From positions 1 to 55,506 of the forward strand of contig NZ_JADNOH010000051.1 of the NCBI RefSeq assembly GCF_015557435.1: 55,506 nt of DNA, read 5' to 3'. The translations under genes were made by a program, and so were the position numbers. Below the pieces are notes generated by a model. That model was not told the DNA's origin. It was given only the letters and a program-made list of their open reading frames with translations, and searched no databases. Below, piece by piece: positions 32,947 through 41,852 of the stretch. The stretch's first letter is position 1; every line of letters begins with the position of its first letter. The DNA comes from Collinsella aerofaciens. Its GTDB lineage: Bacteria; Actinomycetota; Coriobacteriia; Coriobacteriales; Coriobacteriaceae.

Positions 32947-34854
32947 TTACTGCTGCTTCGGCATCAGAGGATTCTCGCGCGTGAGGAGATTCATGAACTC
33001 CTCGCCCGTGATCGTCTCCTTCTTGTACAGATAACGAGCCAGCTCGTGGAGCTTAAACTTGTTCTCCTTCAGAATCTGCAGAGCGCGGTCGTGCGCATCC
33101 TCGATCAGCTTGGCGACAATCGCGTCCACGCGCTCGGCCGTACCGGGGGCGCAGGTGAGCGACGTGTCCTGGTTGAGGTACGCATTCTGAACGGTACCGA
33201 GCGCCATCATGCCAAACTCATCGGACATACCAAAACGCGTCACCATGTTACGGGCGAGCTTGGTGGCCTGCTCGATATCGTTGGCTGCGCCGGTCGTCAT
33301 CTCGCCAAAGATGAGCTCCTCGGCTGCACGGCCACCGCAATAGACGGCGAGCTTGTCCAGGACCTCCTGGCGTGTGGTCAGGAAGCGCTCATCCTCCTCG
33401 ACCTGCATGGTGTAGCCCAGAGCACCGCTCGTGCGCGGCACGATGGTAATTTTCGTGACCGGCGCAGAACCCTTTTGGCGGGCAGCAACGATGGCATGAC
33501 CGATCTCGTGGTAAGAAACGACCTGCTTCTCGTGATCGGACAGCACCGTGGACTTGCGCTGCTGACCGGCGATGACGACCTCCACCGACTCCTCGAAGTC
33601 GTCCTGGGTTGCACGCTTGCGACCCTCGCGAACGGCGCGCAGGGCGCCCTCGTTGATGATATTGGCCAGGTCGGCACCCGAGGCGCCGGGCGTGGCACGG
33701 GCGATCGCAGTCAGGTCGATCGGGGGCTGCGTCTTCACGCTCTTGGCATGGAGCTCAAGGATGTTCTTGCGGCCGGTCAGGTCGGGCAGCTCAACGGGGA
33801 TGCGACGATCAAAACGGCCGGGGCGCAACAGGGCCGGGTCAAGGCTGTCGGGTCGGTTGGTAGCAGCGAGAACGACAATACCCTTGTGGTTATCGAAGCC
33901 GTCCATCTCGGTCAGCAGCTGGTTGAGCGTCTGCTCGCGCTCGTCGTTGCCGCTAAAGCCGCCGCCGTCACGCTTTTTGCCGATGGTATCGATCTCATCG
34001 ATAAAGACGATGCACGGGGCCTTTTCCTTGGCCTGCTTAAACAGGTCACGCACCTTAGCAGCGCCGCGACCGACAAACATCTCAACAAACTCCGAGCCCG
34101 AAATGCTAAAGAACGGAACACCGGCCTCGCCGGCCACAGCCTTGGCAAGCAGGGTCTTACCGGTACCCGGAGGGCCGACAAGAAGAGCACCGCGCGGCAG
34201 CTTGGCGCCGATCTCCTCGTAGCGCTGCGGCTTCTCCAGAAAGTCGACGACCTCCTTAAGGGATTCCTTGGCCTCTTCCTGGCCAGCAACGTCCTTAAAG
34301 GTCACGCCCACATCCTTGGAAGCGATAACGCGAGCACCGGACTTGCCCAGTCCGCCGCCGCCAAAACCACCGCCGCCAAAGTTCATCGACGGGCCGTCAT
34401 CGCCCATGGCCTTCTTCATGCGGCGGTTGAGCCACCAGCCAATCAGGAAGAAAATCACCATGGGAAGAATGAGGGTGAGCAGGTAGTAAGTCATCAGACC
34501 CGAGTTCTTATCGGGGACAACAGATTCCAGCGAGGCGCCGGATTCAAGCACGCGATCGGTAAAGCCCGCATCGTTTGGCACACCGATCGTCTTGTAGGCG
34601 ATGTTCTCGTCCTCGCCCTTCTTGGTGTAATAAATCGTGTAATCGTCCGTATTGTATTCGACCTTGTCGACACTCTTCTTATCGAGCGCTTTGACAAAGG
34701 TCGAGTAATCGGTCTTCGTAATCTGCTGCGTGTGACCGATGTTGGGGAACAGAACGGTCGAGAGCACGAGGTAGACGACGAAGGCGATGAGCACGTAGAG
34801 GATCATATTCCGTCTACGTTTGTTGTCATCCATCTCCATCTGCTTGAACTCCAT
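32947..34854 (-). CDS. ftsH: ATP-dependent zinc metalloprotease FtsH
   Basis: A 635-residue membrane AAA+ protease that degrades unneeded or damaged proteins. Two membrane helices (about 17-36 and 122-141) flank the extracytoplasmic domain; a Gly-rich linker precedes the AAA module with Walker A GPPGTGKT at 227-234 and Walker [12 protein letters not shown] is [20 protein letters not shown]; the zinc site is HEIGH at 449-453. All key residues are intact. The ATG at 34854 lacks a good ribosome site; the ATG at 34839, preceded by GGAG, may be used. It is divergent from cobO. Confidence 0.95.
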   Translation of the reverse strand: MEFKQMEMDDNKRRRNMILYVLIAFVVYLVLSTVLFPNIGHTQQITKTDYSTFVKALDKKSVDKVEYNTDDYTIYYTKKGEDENIAYKTIGVPNDAGFTDRVLESGASLESVVPDKNSGLMTYYLLTLILPMVIFFLIGWWLNRRMKKAMGDDGPSMNFGGGGFGGGGLGKSGARVIASKDVGVTFKDVAGQEEAKESLKEVVDFLEKPQRYEEIGAKLPRGALLVGPPGTGKTLLAKAVAGEAGVPFFSISGSEFVEMFVGRGAAKVRDLFKQAKEKAPCIVFIDEIDTIGKKRDGGGFSGNDEREQTLNQLLTEMDGFDNHKGIVVLAATNRPDSLDPALLRPGRFDRRIPVELPDLTGRKNILELHAKSVKTQPPIDLTAIARATPGASGADLANIINEGALRAVREGRKRATQDDFEESVEVVIAGQQRKSTVLSDHEKQVVSYHEIGHAIVAARQKGSAPVTKITIVPRTSGALGYTMQVEEDERFLTTRQEVLDKLAVYCGGRAAEELIFGEMTTGAANDIEQATKLARNMVTRFGMSDEFGMMALGTVQNAYLNQDTSLTCAPGTAERVDAIVAKLIEDAHDRALQILKENKFKLHELARYLYKKETITGEEFMNLLTRENPLMPKQQ

Positions 34855-34931
34855 CTACTGGGGTTGATAATGGTTTCTAGAATACCCAACCCGAGCGACG
34901 ATAAACCGACGCCGGGCACGAAAGGACAGAG

Positions 34932-35417
34932 ATGGCATCACTGGAAGTCGGCAAGGTTCAGATCTACACGGGCGACGGCAAGGGCAAGACGACGGCTGCG
35001 CTGGGGCTTGCACTGCGCGCCACGGGCTATGGACTTAACGTGCTTATGCTGCAGTTTGCCAAGAAGCTGCACTGCGCCGAGCATGATGCGGCGCCCCGTT
35101 TAGGTCTGCGCATCGTACAAGCCGACCGCGACACGCCCGAAGCCTGTGCCGCACAGATCATGGAGCTGGCGCGCGAGCAGATTAGCCAAGTCGACGTTCT
35201 GATTCTGGACGAACTTGGCGAGGCCATGCGCCGTGGATTTGTGACGCGCGTGGATGTCGAAGCGCTGATCGCGACAAAGCCCGCCACCACGGAGCTCGTG
35301 CTCACCGGCCGCGGTCTGCTGCCCCTCGCCGATCTGGCAGACCTGGTCACCGAAATGCGCCCCGTCAAACATTACTTCGACGAAGGCCTCCTAGCCCGCC
35401 AAGGCATCGAATACTAA
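34932..35417 (+). CDS. cobO: Cob(I)yrinic acid a,c-diamide adenosyltransferase
   Basis: A 161-residue CobO/BtuR-type enzyme that adds the 5'-deoxyadenosyl group to cobalamin or its precursor. The P-loop GDGKGKTT is at 14-21, followed by the conserved LDELGEAMRRGF and VLTGRG motifs and the family's terminal ARQGIEY. AAAGGACAG lies just upstream of the ATG. It is a lone cobalamin gene here; no cobalamin riboswitch is seen in the 77-base gap shared with ftsH. Confidence 0.92.
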   Translation: MASLEVGKVQIYTGDGKGKTTAALGLALRATGYGLNVLMLQFAKKLHCAEHDAAPRLGLRIVQADRDTPEACAAQIMELAREQISQVDVLILDELGEAMRRGFVTRVDVEALIATKPATTELVLTGRGLLPLADLADLVTEMRPVKHYFDEGLLARQGIEY

Positions 35418-35451
35418 ATGATCCGTAGGGGACGGAGGAAAACGGATCATT
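35417..35451. repeat. Short palindromic repeat (REP-like)
   Basis: AATGATCCGT (35417-35426) and ACGGATCATT (35442-35451) form a perfect 10-bp stem around AGGGGACGGAGGAAA. It spans from the cobO stop to the MATE stop, between two convergent genes, but has no T tract. The shape and purine-rich loop suggest a dispersed palindrome rather than a terminator. Confidence 0.55.
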
Positions 35452-36799
35452 AGGCGGTGGCGCGGCCGAGCCAGTTGCCGCTGTGGTGGTAGATGGTAAA
35501 CATCGTGGCCGTGATGAGCCAGGTTACGGGGTAAACCAGCAGCAGGTGCTCAAGCGACGGATCGAACGGCATAATCGCAAACACCCAGATCACCCTGAGC
35601 ACGACGGTGCCAAAAATCGTGAGCATCATAGGCTGGAAGCTCACGCCAGCGCCGCGGATGGAGCCGGACGCGTTTTCGATAATCGAGAAGATCGCGTAGA
35701 ACGGCGCGATGAAATGAAGAATCGTCGTGGTGTAGGCCGAAATCAAAGCATCGTCGACAAACAGACGCGACAACGGACCCGAGAACACCAGTAGCACGGC
35801 AGACAGGCCACCAATGAGCATAAACGACAGCACAAGCGACGTATGGTAGCCCTTGCGCATGCGCTCGTAGTTGCGCGCGCCAAAGTTCTGTGCCGAGAAC
35901 GTGGTGATCGAAACGCCAAGCGCCTCGGTAACCATCCAGACAATGCCATCCAAACGGCCCGAAAGACCCCACGCCGTGGTGACATCGGCACCAAACGAGT
36001 TAACCGACACCTGAATCAAAACGTTGGAAATCGAATACGCAGCAGACTGAAAGCCAAGCGGCAGACCACACGAGATCATGCTCTTACAAATGCCAGGATC
36101 AATGCAGAGTTTGGACAGTGAAAGCCGCCACGCACCCGGAGCGTGCATCATACGAATCACGATCATCGTGGCGTTGGAGCAAATGGTCAGCGCCACCGCG
36201 ATGCCGCAGCCCAGAGCCTCCATATGAAGCACGGCAACGAAGATGACATCCAGCACCGCATTAACAAGGCAGCCGGAAGCAATGATCACAGCAGGACCGC
36301 GTGTGTCGCCCACGGCGCGCAGCAGCGCCGTTCCCATATTGAGCAGCAGCGCCGCAACCATGGCGGCAAAATAGCAACGAGCATAGGCCACGCCCTCGGC
36401 CAATAGTTCATGCGGCGTGTTCATAAGTACCAGCATGGGCTCAACGAACACTATGCCAAGAATCGAGAAAACGATACCGCCCACCAGCGCGAGCGTCATG
36501 GCCGTATGGACCGAACGACTCAATCGCTCATCATCGTGCTGACCAAAATACTGACCGGTAATGACCGCGCAGCCAGCGCCAACGCCAACGCAAAAGCCAA
36601 TGCAGAGCTCGGTGAGCACCATCGTGGCTTGAATGCCACCCAGCGCGAGCTTGCCGCCAAACTGGCCGACGATATACGTACCAATAAGCGTGTAAGCCTG
36701 CTGAAAAAACGAGCTAAAGAAGATAGGGACGCACAGCGACAGCAGCTGTTGCCAAATGACACCCTGCGTTACATCGATAGCCGTAGATTTCTTAGCCAC
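35450..36799 (-). CDS. MATE-family efflux transporter
   Basis: A 449-residue, 12-helix antiporter of the MATE/DinF superfamily, with the two-fold repeat visible as IGTYIVGQFGGKLALGG in the first half and the matching ALGVSITTFSAQNFGAR in the second. Such proteins expel drugs or metabolites using Na+ or H+ gradients. The GTG at 36799 follows GGGGAGGG, a strong ribosome site, so the longer frame is not used. It is a single gene between cobO and the SpoU methyltransferase, with no adjacent regulator; substrate unknown. Confidence 0.92.
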   Translation of the reverse strand: MAKKSTAIDVTQGVIWQQLLSLCVPIFFSSFFQQAYTLIGTYIVGQFGGKLALGGIQATMVLTELCIGFCVGVGAGCAVITGQYFGQHDDERLSRSVHTAMTLALVGGIVFSILGIVFVEPMLVLMNTPHELLAEGVAYARCYFAAMVAALLLNMGTALLRAVGDTRGPAVIIASGCLVNAVLDVIFVAVLHMEALGCGIAVALTICSNATMIVIRMMHAPGAWRLSLSKLCIDPGICKSMISCGLPLGFQSAAYSISNVLIQVSVNSFGADVTTAWGLSGRLDGIVWMVTEALGVSITTFSAQNFGARNYERMRKGYHTSLVLSFMLIGGLSAVLLVFSGPLSRLFVDDALISAYTTTILHFIAPFYAIFSIIENASGSIRGAGVSFQPMMLTIFGTVVLRVIWVFAIMPFDPSLEHLLLVYPVTWLITATMFTIYHHSGNWLGRATA

Positions 36800-36924
36800 A
36801 CGCCCTCCCCACCAGCGTACGTCAAACAACAAAACGGCAATTTAAGACCAAAGCCAATACCAGCTTAGCACCGACCGACGTCGGCCGAAACGCCCCGAAC
36901 CAGAGCCCGGTGCTAACTATCTGC

Positions 36925-37839
36925 CTAGTGATACAGCCCCGGCTGGTAGTGGTACTCGTTGCTCACATGCGGGCACAGCTGCCAAAAGGCAACAGCGCTT
37001 GCCGCAGCCACGTTGAGTGAATCGACCCCATGCGCCATCGGAATACGCACGGCGCGGTCGCAGCCTGCAATGGTCTTGGCGCCCAAGCCAGCACCCTCGG
37101 TGCCCATAAAGATTGCCAGGCGGTCAATCTCCTGGAGCGCGGGATCGTCCAGCGACACCGAATCATCCGTCAACGCCATAGCGGCACACGAAAAGCCGGC
37201 ATCGTGTAGCGCCGCCAGCCCATCATGCGGCCATACGCGCGCTTCGCTGCCAATGCGTGTCCAGGGCACCTGGAACACCGTGCCCATGCTCACGCGGGCC
37301 GAGCGACGGTACAGCGGATCGCAGCACGTAGGGCTCACCAAAATGCCATCGACGTTCAGCGCAGCCGCCGAGCGGAAAATCGCGCCGACGTTGGTGTGGT
37401 CGACAATGCCCTCGAGCACGCACACGCGCACCGGGCGCTCCCCCGCCGCATCGACGACGCCACCCAAGAACTCGGCTACCGGAATCTGACGTGGACGACG
37501 GAATGCCGCGAGCGCACCGCGCGTCACATTGAAGCCCGTCAGCCGCTCCATAAGCTCCATCGAGGCAACGAACACGGGAACCGGACCCGCGCCCTCGCGT
37601 ACCGCCAGGCGCTCAAACAGCGGCATCATCTGGTCGAGCCAGCGCTCGCCCAAAAGAAAGCTCGCCGGCTCGTATCCGGCGCGAACCGCACGTTCGATGA
37701 CCTTGGCACTCTCGGCGATAAAAATGCCCTTCTGCGGCTCCAGCACGCAGCGCAGCTCACGCTCGGTCAGTCGCACGTAGGCATCAAGCCGCTCGTCCTC
37801 GAGCGAATCGATTCGCAGCACCTCAACGGCATCAGTCAT
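36925..37839 (-). CDS. SpoU/TrmH-family RNA 2'-O-methyltransferase
   Basis: A 304-residue knotted methyltransferase. The three SpoU motifs are intact: NVGAIFRSAAAL, FMGTEGAGL and IPMAHGVDSLNVAAA. An N-terminal substrate-binding part (about 1-110) precedes it. It probably methylates a ribose in rRNA or tRNA; the exact nucleotide is unknown. The ATG at 37839 is preferred, but the ribosome site (GAAAGG) is distant, and 37872 is an alternative. It lies downstream of nothing obvious: folA follows on its 5' side after a 109-base gap. Confidence 0.88.
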   Translation of the reverse strand: MTDAVEVLRIDSLEDERLDAYVRLTERELRCVLEPQKGIFIAESAKVIERAVRAGYEPASFLLGERWLDQMMPLFERLAVREGAGPVPVFVASMELMERLTGFNVTRGALAAFRRPRQIPVAEFLGGVVDAAGERPVRVCVLEGIVDHTNVGAIFRSAAALNVDGILVSPTCCDPLYRRSARVSMGTVFQVPWTRIGSEARVWPHDGLAALHDAGFSCAAMALTDDSVSLDDPALQEIDRLAIFMGTEGAGLGAKTIAGCDRAVRIPMAHGVDSLNVAAASAVAFWQLCPHVSNEYHYQPGLYH

Positions 37840-37948
37840 AGCAGCCAGCCCGCACCTTTCTTTACAGCGCATCTATACCAAACGAGGCGACGCTAAGCGC
37901 CGCCCCATGCATTCAAACAATCCGATGATACCGTTCACGCCGGACGAT

Positions 37949-38467
37949 TTACGCCTCAACGCGACGATACGTTACGAACTCATAATCGACACCCTCGTCG
38001 CCCTCGCCCGAGGCAATCGTGGCAACACCGCCACGCCGCGCAATCTCCCACGCGGGATCGGCATCCAGATCGGGAAAATACGTATCCACGTCATGCACGC
38101 AATGGTTATGCGTAACCTCGGCCTCGGCGCAATACGGCAAAAACTGCCGATACACCTCGCCGCCACCGATCACCCACGCAACGGGCTCATCGGCTACCGC
38201 GGTGAGCGCTTCGTCGACGCTATGCACCACGTCGACGCCCTCGGCAGCAAAGTCCTCATCGCGCGTGAGCACGATATTACGACGGTTCTTGAGCGGACGC
38301 CCGCCGGGAAAACTCAGCAGCGTCTTGCGTCCCATAATGACCGGGCAGCCTTTGGTGCGCGCCACAAAATGACGCATGTCGGCGCGATTAGACACGACCA
38401 TGTCACCCTCGCACCCAATGCCCCAATCGTCACACACGGCGACAATGGCGGAAAGCTTACACGTCAT
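37949..38467 (-). CDS. folA: Dihydrofolate reductase
   Basis: A 172-residue DHFR that reduces dihydrofolate made by thymidylate synthase. NADPH- and folate-binding segments are clear (LSAIVAVCDDWGIG, VIMGRKTLLSFPGGRPL, AWVIGGGEVYRQF). The catalytic Asp is kept in SNRADMRHF, but the usual Pro-Trp just before it is replaced by Val-Val, a variant also seen in some gut Firmicutes. AGGTGA precedes the ATG at 38467; the gene starts nine bases after the thyA stop, forming a thyA-folA pair. Confidence 0.92.
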   Translation of the reverse strand: MTCKLSAIVAVCDDWGIGCEGDMVVSNRADMRHFVARTKGCPVIMGRKTLLSFPGGRPLKNRRNIVLTRDEDFAAEGVDVVHSVDEALTAVADEPVAWVIGGGEVYRQFLPYCAEAEVTHNHCVHDVDTYFPDLDADPAWEIARRGGVATIASGEGDEGVDYEFVTYRRVEA

Positions 38468-38476
38468 GCGCGTCAC

Positions 38477-39325
38477 CTACACCGCAATGGGGATGTTCTT
38501 GACCTGCGGGCCGTGCTCATAGCCCTCGACGATCAGATCATCGGTCGTAAACGCATAGAAGTCATGTACATCGGGGTTGAGCGTTACCTTAGGCGCGGCA
38601 AACTGCGGACGCTCGATAAGCTCGCGGACGATATCGACATGACGGTCGTAAATGTGGGCATCGGCGATCACATGCAGCAGCTCGCCGGGAATCATATCGA
38701 CCGATTGCGCGACCATCATCAGCAAGATGGCGTACTGGCACACATTCCAGTTGTTCGCGGCCAAAATGTCCTGGCTGCGCTGGTTGAGAATCATGTTGAG
38801 CGTCGGTTTGTCATCCTGCGGGCGCTGCGTCACGTTATACGTCACGCTGTAGGCGCACGGATACAGGTGCATCTCGGACAGGTCGCTAAACACATAGGTA
38901 TTCGTCATAATGCGGCGGCTGTACGGCGTGTTCTTAAGGTCGTACAGAACGCGGTCCATCTGGTCGAAATCGCCCTCGGCATAATGGCTCTTCTGCCCAA
39001 TCTGATACCCGTAGGCCTTGCCGATGGAACCGGTCTCGTCGGCCCACTCATCCCAAATATGGCTGTTGAGGTCATGCACGTTATTGGACTTCTTTTGATA
39101 GATCCATAGGATCTCATCCATGGCAGATTTGAGGGCCGTACGACGCAGGGTAAGCGCCGGAAACTCCTCGCGCAGGTCGTAGCGTGCCGTGACACCAAAG
39201 TTTTTAATGGTATAGGCAGGGGTGCCGTCCTCCCACACCGGACGGACCTTTTGGCCCTCGGTGGTGGTGCCATGGTCCAGAATATCGCGGCACATGGTTA
39301 CAAACTGTTGATCAGCCTTGCTCAT
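38477..39325 (-). CDS. thyA: Thymidylate synthase
   Basis: A 282-residue ThyA that makes dTMP from dUMP with methylene-tetrahydrofolate. The nucleophile Cys157 is in MHLYPCAYSV, preceded by the Arg pair PYSRRIMTN and followed by LNQRSQDILAANNWN, the nucleotide-binding segment, and DAHIYDRHVD. A strong AGGAGGG precedes the ATG at 39325; the frame is open far upstream but that part is not protein-like. It is coupled to folA. The gene is divergent from the DUF134-NifX gene, sharing the region with CATATG palindromes. Confidence 0.95.
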   Translation of the reverse strand: MSKADQQFVTMCRDILDHGTTTEGQKVRPVWEDGTPAYTIKNFGVTARYDLREEFPALTLRRTALKSAMDEILWIYQKKSNNVHDLNSHIWDEWADETGSIGKAYGYQIGQKSHYAEGDFDQMDRVLYDLKNTPYSRRIMTNTYVFSDLSEMHLYPCAYSVTYNVTQRPQDDKPTLNMILNQRSQDILAANNWNVCQYAILLMMVAQSVDMIPGELLHVIADAHIYDRHVDIVRELIERPQFAAPKVTLNPDVHDFYAFTTDDLIVEGYEHGPQVKNIPIAV

Positions 39326-39410
39326 TGACCCTCCTGTCAGTCGCCTACAAGCGAGATTCATTGTATCCCAGGCACATGCGGCCCCACAGCCCAAACATAT
39401 GCCTTCATTT

Positions 39411-39426
39411 TCTGGCATATGCCAGA
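39411..39426. promoter_or_regulatory. Operator palindrome 1 (CATATG core)
   Basis: TCTGGCATATGCCAGA is a perfect 16-bp palindrome 8 bases upstream of a -35-like TTGCGT (39433-39438). A half site ACATATGCC lies at 39395-39403. With the second palindrome it forms a likely binding site for the DUF134 regulator. Confidence 0.55.
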
Positions 39427-39432
39427 AATTCC

Positions 39433-39460
39433 TTGCGTAAATCTGCGCGTTCGCTATTCT
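39433..39460 (+). promoter_or_regulatory. Promoter of the DUF134-NifX gene
   Basis: TTGCGT (39433-39438) and TATTCT (39455-39460) are separated by 16 bases and lie between the two CATATG palindromes, 32 bases before the ATG. Confidence 0.5.
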
Positions 39461-39465
39461 ATTGT

Positions 39466-39477
39466 TGACATATGTCA
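39466..39477. promoter_or_regulatory. Operator palindrome 2 (CATATG core)
   Basis: TGACATATGTCA, a perfect 12-bp palindrome, lies just downstream of the predicted start of transcription and 14 bases before the ATG, an ideal repressor position. It shares the CATATG core with the upstream site. Confidence 0.55.
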
Positions 39478-39491
39478 GATAAGGAGCACGT

Positions 39492-40256
39492 ATGGCAGGA
39501 AGACGCGAAAAATTACGCCGTGTTGGGATCATCCCCGAATATCGCGGCTTTACCCCCGACGGCCTTGCCAGCGGAGACGCCATCGAGATGACGGTCGATG
39601 AGCTCGAAGTACTGCGCCTGTGCGACCTGGAAGGCCTTAACCAAGAGGCAGCCGCACAGCAGATGGGCATCGCACGCGCCACGGTGGCGGCTATTTGCAG
39701 CCGAGCGCATCGCAAGGTGGCAAACGCGTTGGTCAATGGACGGGCAATCGTCATCGAAGGCGGCAATATCGCGTACTCCCCCATTACCACGGCAACGGCC
39801 GTATGGCCAGCAAAGGAGATCGACACCATGAGGGTGGCAACCACGTACGACAACGGCAACATCTTTATGCACTTTGGCCACAGCGAGCAGTTCAAGATCT
39901 ACGACATTCAGGATGGCAAGGTACTCAACGAGCAGGTCGTGGGCACCGACGGCACCGGCCACGGTGCCCTTGCGGGCCTGCTCGACAACGGTGGCGTGGA
40001 CACGCTCATCTGCGGCGGCATCGGCGGTGGCGCTATCAACGCGCTTGCCCAAGCCGGCATCACGGTGTACGCAGGAGCTCAGGGCAGCTGCGACGCTTGT
40101 GTCGAGGCCCTTATCGCCGGAACGCTCGCACAGAACGGCGAGGCCACGTGCAGCTGCCACGGCCATGACCACGACCACGCCCACGAACATGGCGAGTCCT
40201 GCAGCTGCCACGGCCATCACGAGCCCGAGGGCCATGAGGGCTGCGGCTGCCACTAA
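39492..40256 (+). CDS. DUF134 regulator fused to NifX-like domain and Cys/His tail
   Basis: A 254-residue three-part protein. Residues 1-95 are a DUF134 domain with a helix-turn-helix (LNQEAAAQQMGIARATVAAI) and the RREKLRRVG and GFTPDG motifs. Residues 113-215 are a NifX/NifB-like cofactor-binding domain (PF02579 type: FMHFGHSEQFKIYDI, ICGGIGGGAINAL). Residues 219-254 are a tail with 6 Cys and 11 His, including two CSCHGH units and one CGCH, which should bind metal. AAGGAG lies before the ATG at 39492. A second near-ideal site, AAAGGAGAT, precedes an internal ATG at 39828 (residue 113), so a separate NifX-tail protein may also be made. No nitrogenase genes are near; role in metal or Fe-S handling and autoregulation is inferred. 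Confidence 0.85.
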   Translation: MAGRREKLRRVGIIPEYRGFTPDGLASGDAIEMTVDELEVLRLCDLEGLNQEAAAQQMGIARATVAAICSRAHRKVANALVNGRAIVIEGGNIAYSPITTATAVWPAKEIDTMRVATTYDNGNIFMHFGHSEQFKIYDIQDGKVLNEQVVGTDGTGHGALAGLLDNGGVDTLICGGIGGGAINALAQAGITVYAGAQGSCDACVEALIAGTLAQNGEATCSCHGHDHDHAHEHGESCSCHGHHEPEGHEGCGCH

Positions 40257-40318
40257 CGGCACGGCACCGCGAGCTCGGGGCGCGACGCTGAACGCAGCCC
40301 AACTATCAAAGCCAACAA

Positions 40319-40352
40319 CAAAGGCCACCCGGTAGCTTCCGAGTGGCCTTTG
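40319..40352. terminator. Bidirectional terminator between NifX-like and ffh genes
   Basis: Arms CAAAGGCCACCCGG (40319-40332) and CCGAGTGGCCTTTG (40339-40352) pair with one mismatch around a 6-base loop, between two convergent genes. The flanking A/T tracts are short. Confidence 0.75.
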
Positions 40353-40376
40353 CCATATCAAGCTGGAATTACAGCC

Positions 40377-41852
40377 CTATTTCTTATTGCGCATCTGCGC
40401 TTCCATCTGGCGCAGCAGCTCCATATCGGACTTGGGACCGCCCGTACCCAGGCCGCCCATGCCGCCCAGACCCATAGCGTCCAGCCCAGGGATATTGGGC
40501 ATGCGCATCTTCTTGCCCTTCTTGCCCTTTTTGCCCTTCTTGCCGCCGGCCTGTGCCTGATTGGCCATCGTGCGCATGCGGCCCATCATCTTGTTCATCT
40601 CGCCCCACTGCTTCATAAGGCTATTGACCTCGGTGGGGGTCACACCGGCGCCCTTGGCGATACGCGCGCGACGCTGGCCGTTGATGATGGAGGGACGCAG
40701 ACGCTCCTCCTTGGTCATCGACATGATGATGGCCTCGTTCTTGTCGAAGATGCCCTCGTCCAGGTTACCGCCCATCTGGTTGAGCGCGCGCTGGCCACCG
40801 GGGAGCATGCCCAGGATACCCTTCATGCCGCCCATCTTTTTGACGGCTTTCATCTGGTCGAGCATGTCATTCATGGTAAAGCCCTCGCGCAGCATGCGCT
40901 CGGCAGCCTCGAGCTGTTCGGCATCGGCGGCCTCCTGGGCCTTCTCGATGATGCCGACAACGTCGCCCATGCCCAAGATTCGCTTGGCCATGCGATCGGG
41001 ATAGAACGGCTCAAGCGAATCGGGTTTCTCGCCCATGCTCACAAACTTGATGGGCTTGCCGGTCACCTGACGCACCGAAAGCGCGCCACCGCCACGGGCG
41101 TCACCGTCGAGCTTGGAGATAATCACACCATCAAAGTCGGTGCGCTCGGCAAACGTCGAGACCACGTTGACGATATCCTGGCCGGTCATGGCGTCGACGA
41201 CCATCAGCACCTGGTCGGGCTTGACGGCCTTCTTGATGTCGACGGCCTCCTGCATCATCTGCTCGTCGATCTGAAGACGACCGGCGGTATCGACGATCAC
41301 CACGTCACGAAGGTGGTCGACGGCCTCCTGGATGGCGCCCTTGGCGATGTCGACCGGGTGCGCACCGTCGCCGCGGAAGACCGGCACGCCGATCTCGCCA
41401 CCGAGCGTGGCAAGCTGATCGGCAGCAGCGGGACGGTAGACGTCGCACGCGGCGAGCAGCGGCGAGCGGCCCTGCTTCTTGAGCAGGTAGGCAAGCTTTA
41501 CGGCAGCCGTGGTCTTACCGGAGCCCTGCAGGCCCACGAGCATGATGACATTAGGAATGCGGTTACTAAAAACGAGCTTGCTCTCGGTGGAGCCGAGCAT
41601 CTCGGTGAGCTCGTCGAGCACAATCTTGACGACGTTTTGCGCCGGCGACAGCGACTCCATGACCTCGGCGGTCATGCAGCGCTCCTTGGTCTTAGCAACG
41701 AACTCCTTAACGACCTTAAAGTTAACGTCGGCCTCGAGCAGCGCCATGCGAATGTCGCGCATGGCCGAGGTGATATCCGCCTCGGTCAGCTTACCCTTGC
41801 CGCGCAGGCGGTCAAATGTGTCGTTGAGGCGATCGCTCAGAGAATCAAACAC
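40377..41852 (-). CDS. ffh: Signal recognition particle protein Ffh
   Basis: Ffh binds signal peptides and 4.5S RNA and delivers ribosomes to FtsY at the membrane. The 491 residues give an N domain (about 1-95), a GTPase G domain with GLQGSGKTT at 107-115, the DTAGRLQ and TKLDG-like SKLDGDARGGG motifs, and a Met-rich M domain ending in a Lys/Gly-rich then Met/Gly-rich tail. It overlaps ftsY by eight bases. The ylxM gene often found between ftsY and ffh is absent. Confidence 0.97.
   Translation of the reverse strand: MFDSLSDRLNDTFDRLRGKGKLTEADITSAMRDIRMALLEADVNFKVVKEFVAKTKERCMTAEVMESLSPAQNVVKIVLDELTEMLGSTESKLVFSNRIPNVIMLVGLQGSGKTTAAVKLAYLLKKQGRSPLLAACDVYRPAAADQLATLGGEIGVPVFRGDGAHPVDIAKGAIQEAVDHLRDVVIVDTAGRLQIDEQMMQEAVDIKKAVKPDQVLMVVDAMTGQDIVNVVSTFAERTDFDGVIISKLDGDARGGGALSVRQVTGKPIKFVSMGEKPDSLEPFYPDRMAKRILGMGDVVGIIEKAQEAADAEQLEAAERMLREGFTMNDMLDQMKAVKKMGGMKGILGMLPGGQRALNQMGGNLDEGIFDKNEAIIMSMTKEERLRPSIINGQRRARIAKGAGVTPTEVNSLMKQWGEMNKMMGRMRTMANQAQAGGKKGKKGKKGKKMRMPNIPGLDAMGLGGMGGLGTGGPKSDMELLRQMEAQMRNKK

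Noticed and set aside
38477-39895. 472-residue ThyA starting near 39895
   Set aside because: The extra 190 codons overlap the divergent promoter and the DUF134 gene and do not resemble ThyA; the start at 39325 has a strong ribosome site.
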